Below are positions 58,693-64,000 of a stretch of DNA of 64,000 nt, one piece after another; position 1 is the first letter of the stretch; the number at the start of each line of letters is the position of its first letter. This DNA comes from Candidatus Saccharicenans sp. (GTDB taxonomy: Bacteria; Acidobacteriota; Aminicenantia; Aminicenantales; Saccharicenantaceae): positions 1,094,276 to 1,158,275 of the forward strand of contig JASEIU010000001.1 in the NCBI GenBank assembly GCA_030017715.1, in the 5' to 3' direction. Position numbers and translations under genes: made by a program. Under the pieces are notes generated by a model, which ran no database searches, was not told where the DNA came from, and saw only the letters and a list, made by a program, of their open reading frames with translations.

Positions 58693-60390
58693 ATGAAAAA
58701 AGGGATAATCTTCAGTCTGGGAATCTGTCTGGTCCTGCTGAGCTTCCTGCTCATTCCCGGCCAGCCGGCCGGAGCCGGCCCGGATGACCCTGTTACGCCC
58801 GGCGATAATTGCACGGTTATCATGGTCGGCAAGAAAGCTTCGGCCGACGGATCAACCATGACCACCCACACCGCCGATTGCGGAATCTGCGACTGGACCT
58901 GGCGTTATGTGCCACCAGCCGACCATAAACCGGGTTCCACCCGGAAGGTCTACCGAATTTCGCAGATGAGAACCTGGCCTCCAAGCCAGGGTCTGAAGTG
59001 GGATCTGATCAAGAAGGATTTCACCGGTCTGGAAATACCTGAGGTCCCCCACACCTACGGATACATGCATGGCGTTTTCGGCTATATGAATGACCAGCAG
59101 CTGGCCATAGGCGAATCGACAATAGGCAACCGCCCAAAAATGTCCAATCCCACCCAGACTCCGGCTTTCAATATTACCATGCTGACACTGCTGGCTATGG
59201 AAAGATGCCGGACAGCCAGAGAAGCCATCAAACTTATGGGCTCGCTGGCCGAAAAATACGGTTACGGGGGCGAGGACGGAGGGGAAATGCTGGCTGTGGC
59301 CGACCCGGAAGAAGTCTGGGTCTTTGAAATTATGCCCGTCGGCCCGCTGTGGACCCCACAGAGCGGTCAACCGGGAGCGGTCTGGTGCGCTCAAAGGGTT
59401 CCGGACGATCAGGTCAGCGTCTGTCCCAACGAGTCCAGAATCGGCGAAATCGACCTCAATAATCCGGACTATTTTATGGCTTCGCCCAACGTAATATCTT
59501 ATGCGGTAGAAAACGGCTACTGGGACCCCAAAAGCGGGCAGCCCTTTAGCTGGAAAAAAGCCTACTGCCCGGCCGAAGGCAATGCCAAGGACCAGCCCCG
59601 CCGGGCCAGGATGTGGCGTTTTTTTGACCTGGTCTCGCCTTCAGCCAGATTCTCTCCCGCTCTCCCCAACATGGATTTCCCCTTTTCCGTAAAACCGGAT
59701 AAACCCCTGTCGGTAAAGGACGTGATGGAGATGACCAGGGACAAAGGCTACGGAACGTTCTTTGACCCGACCCGGGGGATAAGGGGCGGGCCCTACAGGA
59801 ATCCCAACTATGACAGCACCGCCAGACTGATCAGTGTTCGTAACGCTGAATATACCACTGTTACCCAGTGTCGCGGCTGGTTGCCGGCGGCCGTGGGCGG
59901 AATAGTCTGGCTTTCCTGGGGAGCTCAGGACACCTCCTGTTATATGCCCTTTTATGCCGGGGTCCAGGCCTTGCCGCCTTCCTTCAGCCGTGGCGACCAC
60001 TGGGTCTTCGACCGCCAGTCGGCTCGCTGGGCTTTCGATTATGTTGATTTTCATGCTCAGGTGGCTTATTCAGTGGCCATCGAAGAAATTAAGAAAGCCC
60101 GGGAAAAATGGGAAGACGGGGCTATCAGCCAGATTCCCGATATCGATCGCCGAGCTCTCGAACTTTATCAAAGAAATCCAAAAAAAGCCTCTGAGTTTTT
60201 GACTGCTTTTTCGGTAAGCAACGCCGAAGCTGTAGTCAGGGCCTGGTGGCAGCTGGGTGACGACCTGCTGGTCAAGTTAAACCACCTGAGTTATTACAAC
60301 AGCGAGAGGCGGACGGTGGAGAGAAGAAAAATGGACTTTCCGGATGTCTGGAAAAAGGCCGTCCGGATAATGGATATAATTTTTGAATGA
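58693..60390 (+). CDS. secreted C69-family dipeptidase, copy 1
   Basis: 565 residues. A signal peptide (about 1-27) is followed within 15 residues by DNCTVIMVGKKASADGSTM, whose cysteine should become the N-terminal nucleophile of the Ntn-hydrolase C69 family after maturation. THTADCGICDWTW shows an extra cysteine pair shared with copy 2. The protein hydrolyses dipeptides or similar amides, presumably in the periplasm. The start (ATG 58693) has GGGAG about 10 bases upstream. About three quarters of aligned residues match copy 2, including an unbroken block around residues 235-275. Confidence 0.87.
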   Translation: MKKGIIFSLGICLVLLSFLLIPGQPAGAGPDDPVTPGDNCTVIMVGKKASADGSTMTTHTADCGICDWTWRYVPPADHKPGSTRKVYRISQMRTWPPSQGLKWDLIKKDFTGLEIPEVPHTYGYMHGVFGYMNDQQLAIGESTIGNRPKMSNPTQTPAFNITMLTLLAMERCRTAREAIKLMGSLAEKYGYGGEDGGEMLAVADPEEVWVFEIMPVGPLWTPQSGQPGAVWCAQRVPDDQVSVCPNESRIGEIDLNNPDYFMASPNVISYAVENGYWDPKSGQPFSWKKAYCPAEGNAKDQPRRARMWRFFDLVSPSARFSPALPNMDFPFSVKPDKPLSVKDVMEMTRDKGYGTFFDPTRGIRGGPYRNPNYDSTARLISVRNAEYTTVTQCRGWLPAAVGGIVWLSWGAQDTSCYMPFYAGVQALPPSFSRGDHWVFDRQSARWAFDYVDFHAQVAYSVAIEEIKKAREKWEDGAISQIPDIDRRALELYQRNPKKASEFLTAFSVSNAEAVVRAWWQLGDDLLVKLNHLSYYNSERRTVERRKMDFPDVWKKAVRIMDIIFE

Positions 60391-60425
60391 TCCGATAATA
60401 TTCTATAAGAGCAATGGAGGTTGCC

Positions 60426-62171
60426 ATGCTTAAGAAAATGAAACAGAACGGTCGCCGGCGGTGGTCGCTTTTAGCTCTGACCGCCTTGCTGGCCGTCCTG
60501 GCCGGGTTTTACTTTATCGGCCGGGCCGAAAAAACCGACCCCGGACTGGAAGTTTCCAGGTCGGCCGATAACTGCACATCCATCCTGGTCGGCCGCCTGG
60601 CTTCGGTCGACGGTTCCACCATGACCACCCACACCTGCGACTGCGGGTTGTGTGACTGGACCTGGCGCCATGTCCCGGCCGCTCGCCATAAACCCGGGGA
60701 GACCAGGAAGATCTATCATATTTCACAATTCAAGACCTGGCCCCCGACCGAGGGCTTAAAGTGGGATCTGGTTAAGAAGGATTTTACCGGTCTTGAGATC
60801 CCGGAAGTTCCCTATACCTACGCCTACCACCATGGCATGTTCGGATACCTCAATGAAAAACAGGTGGCCATAGGCGAATCCACCATCGGCAATGTCCGCA
60901 AACTGGACAATCCCACCCCCACCCCGGCCTTTGACATTACCATGCTGACCATAATCGCCATGGAAAGAGCCAGCACGGCCAGAGAAGCCATTAAAATAAT
61001 GGGCGAACTGGCCGAGAAGTACGGCTACGGTTTTCATGACAACGGCGAGATGCTGGCTGTGGCCGATCCCAAAGAGGTCTGGATTTTCGAGATAATTCCG
61101 GTCGGGCCGCTCTGGACGCCACAGAGCGGAAAGCCGGGAGCCGTCTGGTGCGCCCAGAGAGTTCCGGATGATCAGGTCAGCGTCTGCCCCAACGAATCCA
61201 GAATCGGCGAGATAGACCTGAATAACCCTGATTATTTCATGGCATCTCCCAACGTCATTTCCTGCGCCGTTGAAAACGGGTTATACGACCCGGCCAGCGG
61301 GAAGCCGTTTAACTGGAAAAAAGCCTACTCCCCGCTCAACGAAAGTGCCGCCAGTTCCAATGGAAGATATCAGCGTCTGTGGAGATTTTTTGACCTGGTG
61401 GCTCCTTCTCTAAAACTTTCTCCTAATACCCCTAACATGGACCTGCCGTTCTCGGTAAAACCGGACCGGAAGCTCTCTGTGGCCGACGTAATCAATATAA
61501 CTCGCGACCGCAGCTACGGCACGCCTTTCGACCCGGTCAAAGGCATCCGGGGCGGGCCGTTCAAGAACCCCAATTACTACCGTCAGACCAGGACTATCTG
61601 CGACAGCCGGGCTGAGTACTCGACCGTGACCCAGTGCCGGGACTGGCTGCCGGACCCCGTTGGCGGCCTGGTCTGGATTTCTTTCGGTTCGCAGGATACC
61701 GCCTGTTATATGCCGTTTTATGCCGGAGTTACCGAGCTGCCGCGTTCCTTCTCCATCGGCGATCACTGGGTTTTCAACCGGGATTCCGCTCGCTGGGCCT
61801 TCGATTACGTCGATTTCCAGGTCCAGGTAATCTATTCGGAAGCCATCAAGGACGTGGAGCAGGCTATTCTGAAATATGAAAAACCTGTCATAGACCAGAT
61901 TCCGGACATCGACCGCAAAGCGGTGGAGCTTTACAGGAAGAACCCGAAAGAAGCGGCCAAATTCCTGACCGGTTTTTGCCTGAACAACGCCCAGAATGTA
62001 GTCAGGGCCTGGTGGGACCTGGGAGATCAGCTGATAGTTAAATATAACCACCTCTATCTGTATAATGTGGAAAAAAGGACCTACCAGCGACGTTTTCCCG
62101 CCTATCCAGACCTCTGGCAGAAAGCGGTCAGGGCTTTTGATGTCCTGTTCGAATCCGATGAGAAAAAATAA
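60426..62171 (+). CDS. secreted C69-family dipeptidase, copy 2
   Basis: 581 residues from ATG 60426 (GGAGG 5 bases upstream; an in-frame ATG at 60414 lacks this spacing). A membrane anchor or signal segment spans about residues 15-32. The catalytic cysteine is in DNCTSILVGRLASVDGSTM, followed by THTCDCGLCDWTW, with one more cysteine than copy 1. Most of the protein aligns with copy 1 without gaps, but third codon positions have diverged, so this is an old tandem duplication rather than a recent one. It would act on the same or a related substrate. Confidence 0.87.
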   Translation: MLKKMKQNGRRRWSLLALTALLAVLAGFYFIGRAEKTDPGLEVSRSADNCTSILVGRLASVDGSTMTTHTCDCGLCDWTWRHVPAARHKPGETRKIYHISQFKTWPPTEGLKWDLVKKDFTGLEIPEVPYTYAYHHGMFGYLNEKQVAIGESTIGNVRKLDNPTPTPAFDITMLTIIAMERASTAREAIKIMGELAEKYGYGFHDNGEMLAVADPKEVWIFEIIPVGPLWTPQSGKPGAVWCAQRVPDDQVSVCPNESRIGEIDLNNPDYFMASPNVISCAVENGLYDPASGKPFNWKKAYSPLNESAASSNGRYQRLWRFFDLVAPSLKLSPNTPNMDLPFSVKPDRKLSVADVINITRDRSYGTPFDPVKGIRGGPFKNPNYYRQTRTICDSRAEYSTVTQCRDWLPDPVGGLVWISFGSQDTACYMPFYAGVTELPRSFSIGDHWVFNRDSARWAFDYVDFQVQVIYSEAIKDVEQAILKYEKPVIDQIPDIDRKAVELYRKNPKEAAKFLTGFCLNNAQNVVRAWWDLGDQLIVKYNHLYLYNVEKRTYQRRFPAYPDLWQKAVRAFDVLFESDEKK

Positions 62172-62182
62172 CGGAGGAAATC

Positions 62183-62836
62183 ATGAACAAAACCAATCTT
62201 GCTTATATTTTGTTGGCCATTTTGTTGCTGGCCGCAGGATTCTGGCTGACAGGACAGCCTGTGCCCAGGGCCAGCCTGCCGGTGCTGACCACTTCTGCCG
62301 GTCAGAGTCCGGACGTGACCACAGTCAACATCATTCTGGAAGAAGCCGGAATCGGCTATGACTACTGCGACGTCCCGACCCCGGAAATACTGGCTGACGG
62401 GGTCGGACTTGGAGACCGCGAGTCTGAGCCGGGCTTTCATGCCGAGGTCCATACCGACCTGAATAAGTTCAGGAAAGGAACTCCCTTTAGAAGCGTCATC
62501 CTGGCCATCGGGGCCAGCCTCAAAGGCATGGGAGCGTCTGGCTTAACGGTCGAAGCAGAGGAAGCCCGTTTGAAAAAAATAATCGATTACTGCCAGGCCA
62601 ACAAAATTTTTATAATCGCCGTTCATATCGGCGGAGAATCCAAACGCGGGGCGCCTGGAAGCGACAATGAAAGAATGATCGAGGCCGTAGCCCCCAGGGC
62701 CAATCTGCTGATCGTCACCAGGGACGGCAATAAAGATGGACGGTTCAGCAAGATTTCTGCCCAGAAGAACATTCCCCTGGTGGAAGTCAATTATGCTCTG
62801 GAAATAGTTGACCTGATGAAAAAGATTTTTGAATAA
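62183..62836 (+). CDS. DUF6305 family protein
   Basis: 217 residues. An N-terminal signal/anchor (about residues 7-24) precedes an alpha/beta domain with VLTTSAGQSPDVTTVNIILEEAGI at its start, GTPFRSVILAIGASLKGMGASGLT, and ANLLIVTRDGNKDGRFSKISAQKNIPLVEV. This matches the DUF6305 pattern, whose function is unknown. GGAGG lies 6 bases before the ATG and 11 bases after the second dipeptidase. Its place in the operon suggests it recognises the same substrate, for example as a periplasmic binding component (inference). Confidence 0.78.
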   Translation: MNKTNLAYILLAILLLAAGFWLTGQPVPRASLPVLTTSAGQSPDVTTVNIILEEAGIGYDYCDVPTPEILADGVGLGDRESEPGFHAEVHTDLNKFRKGTPFRSVILAIGASLKGMGASGLTVEAEEARLKKIIDYCQANKIFIIAVHIGGESKRGAPGSDNERMIEAVAPRANLLIVTRDGNKDGRFSKISAQKNIPLVEVNYALEIVDLMKKIFE

Positions 62837-62840
62837 ACCG

Positions 62841-62868
62841 GGAAGCGTGGCTTCCGGATTCCGGAAGC
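62841..62868. repeat. overlapping hairpins between convergent genes
   Basis: GGAAGC (62841-62846), GCTTCC (62850-62855, extended to GCTTCCGG) and CCGGAAGC (62861-62868) allow two mutually exclusive stems: the first with the second (3-base loop) or the second with the third (8 base pairs, 3-base loop). The site lies between convergent genes and lacks a T-run on either strand. Confidence 0.55.
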
Positions 62869-62883
62869 GGGTCCGGCCCCGGG

Positions 62884-63405
62884 TCAGACCAGGGTTGACT
62901 GCAGCTTTTTCTGGGCCCTCTGCAGAAGCTCCTCGCCTTCATGGATGAGGTCATCCAGCCGGGCGATGGCAATCCGGCACTTAAGGTTTTCCATTTTCCT
63001 CTTGCCCTTGCCCTGATGCTCATAATATTTTTTCAGGTAAGCCTCAAGTTCCTCGGCCGAAAAAAGACGAGGCAGGCAGGTATCGGAAAGGAGTAGTTTC
63101 TTTATTTCTTCATAATCAACCCTGTCTCCGAGCGCCAGCTTGATATCACGGGCGGTTTCTTCCCGCCATTTGGCATATTCCGGAGTGGAATAAGGCGGCA
63201 GCGGACCGAGCAACTTTCGGGCTTCTTTCAGCACTTCATCGAAAAACAGCTTGCCTTCTTTCAGCAGGCTCTTAGCCCGGTAGTATTCTGGACCGGAAGC
63301 GGCGGTACTATCATTCAAATAGACTTTAAACAGGCTGACCGATTGAGACAGCGCTTCATAAGCCGACTTGACCTTGACCTCAAAATTAAAATCCATGGAT
63401 TTCAT
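62884..63405 (-). CDS. unrecognised helical protein
   Basis: 173 residues from ATG 63405, with GGGAGG 5 bases upstream. There is no signal peptide. The sequence is rich in Lys, Glu and Leu and looks entirely helical: a segment around YRAKSLLKEGKLFFDEVLKEARKL, a proline/tyrosine turn (PPYSTPEYAKWREE), DTCLPRLFSAEELEAYLKKYYEHQ and a C-terminal basic helix. Two lone cysteines are not in a metal motif. I cannot name a family. It lies between a convergent DUF6305 gene and the beta-lactamase-like gene on its own strand, 65 bases apart. Confidence 0.65.
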   Translation of the reverse strand: MKSMDFNFEVKVKSAYEALSQSVSLFKVYLNDSTAASGPEYYRAKSLLKEGKLFFDEVLKEARKLLGPLPPYSTPEYAKWREETARDIKLALGDRVDYEEIKKLLLSDTCLPRLFSAEELEAYLKKYYEHQGKGKRKMENLKCRIAIARLDDLIHEGEELLQRAQKKLQSTLV

Positions 63406-63470
63406 TTAGCCCTCCCTGCGGTAGCCGGGTTGGTTTAAGGATAGCAATTTTCTTTCCGTTTTTCAAAATA

Positions 63471-64000
63471 TTATTTCTTTACGATAGCCGCAGCCACCAC
63501 ATTGGCCACCCGGCTTCGCAGGGAGATGATTTCTCCCCGGTCGTCAGGATGGACCCGATTGGTAAGAAAAATTATAGCCGTGGCCGTCTCCGGGTCTATC
63601 CAGATAGAAGTCCCGGTGTAGCCGGAATGGCCGTAAGAACTCCAGCCAAAAAGGTCTCCCCTGACGGTAGCATAATCGGAATCGAGATCCCAGCCGAAAC
63701 CCCGGCCGGCCGTCTTCAGACGGGGGAAAACCTCGGTCATTCTCTCCACGGCCAGGGGGCTGAGGATTCTGACCCCCCTGAATTCACCCCGGTTCAGCAT
63801 CATCTGGGCAAAGATGGCCAGGTCATCGGCCGTGGAAAACAAACCGGCATTGCCGGAGATTCCGCCCTGCAGCCTGGCCAGCGGGTCGTGAACAACTCCC
63901 CTCAACGGCCGGCCCTCTATTACCTCTGTCGGAACGCACCTGCCCCTCACCTCCTCCGGCGGATTAAAGAAGGTTGAATCCATTCCCAGCGGCTTAAAAA
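63471..64000 (-). CDS. serine beta-lactamase-like hydrolase, N-terminus cut by window edge
   Basis: Only the C-terminal 176 residues are inside the window; the frame is open to the right edge with KPLGMDSTFF at the start. GISGNAGLFSTADDLAIFAQMML and the GHSGYTGT box (equivalent to the KTG/HxG active-site strand) are typical of class C beta-lactamase, esterase or D-aminopeptidase families (penicillin-binding-like fold). The SxxK and YxN motifs would lie outside the window. Function could be peptidoglycan or ester hydrolysis. No resistance role can be inferred. Confidence 0.88.
   Translation of the reverse strand, partial: FKPLGMDSTFFNPPEEVRGRCVPTEVIEGRPLRGVVHDPLARLQGGISGNAGLFSTADDLAIFAQMMLNRGEFRGVRILSPLAVERMTEVFPRLKTAGRGFGWDLDSDYATVRGDLFGWSSYGHSGYTGTSIWIDPETATAIIFLTNRVHPDDRGEIISLRSRVANVVAAAIVKK

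Overview
The window reads as one stretch of chromosome from a Gram-negative, probably anaerobic or fermentative bacterium. Pyruvate:ferredoxin oxidoreductase, polyferredoxin-type proteins and ferredoxin-linked dehydrogenases suggest anaerobiosis. Omp85-type barrels, lipoproteins and Sec or Tat signal peptides indicate a double membrane. The mix of many secreted BNR/VPS10 propeller proteins, DUF1080 and Gfo/Idh sugar genes, C69 dipeptidases and peptide or glycan hydrolases resembles Candidatus Aminicenantes or a related Acidobacteriota-like lineage. That placement is inferred from gene content only; no rRNA gene is present. I saw no prophage, transposase, integrase, plasmid gene or CRISPR array.

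Layout. 1-5.5 kb (minus): the N-terminal three quarters of pyruvate:ferredoxin oxidoreductase, then dnaX-ybaB-recR with a candidate programmed frameshift in dnaX. 5.6-7.6 kb: a DMT exporter and a DUF6600 lipoprotein. 7.7-10.8 kb (minus): tadA, tRNA-Ser(CGA), homoserine dehydrogenase, tRNA-Ser(GGA) and ornithine aminotransferase interleaved. 11-15.2 kb: threonine synthase and hflK-hflC facing a D-cysteine desulfhydrase-like enzyme. 15.3-21.1 kb: a BNR propeller protein and a Tat-exported fucose-isomerase-like protein, divergent from an Omp85-type barrel, with a palindrome between the two promoters. 21.1-26.4 kb (minus): a rhodanese / 46-residue CXXC protein / polyferredoxin operon, a GH127-type hydrolase and a GNAT protein. 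26.7-29.9 kb (plus): a two-gene FAD/Fe-S amine or imino-acid dehydrogenase. 30-39.3 kb (minus): a metal-chelate/cobalamin-type ABC importer, GH20 hexosaminidase, a second BNR propeller protein with a large helical insertion, and an AlkD-like repair protein.

39.4-47.7 kb: DUF2892, an ArsC-type phosphatase/reductase, a GH88/105 hydrolase, two lipoproteins, a third BNR propeller protein, DUF4342, DUF2207 and PilZ proteins. 47.8-51.9 kb (plus): an MFS permease, a Gfo/Idh dehydrogenase and a secreted TIM-barrel/DUF1080 protein, which look like a sugar utilisation operon. 52-55 kb (minus): a metallopeptidase / TolB-propeller / outer-membrane-barrel fusion. 55.1-62.8 kb (plus): a radical SAM protein and then a permease, a 53-residue membrane protein, an M14-like zinc deacylase, two tandem C69 dipeptidases and a DUF6305 protein. 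This last run is the best candidate for an undescribed functional unit, perhaps handling blocked dipeptides or N-acyl amino acids. The right edge carries an unrecognised helical protein and the C-terminal part of a serine beta-lactamase-like hydrolase.

No stretch over 300 bases lacks a gene. The longest gap, 26385-26677, is a divergent regulatory region.
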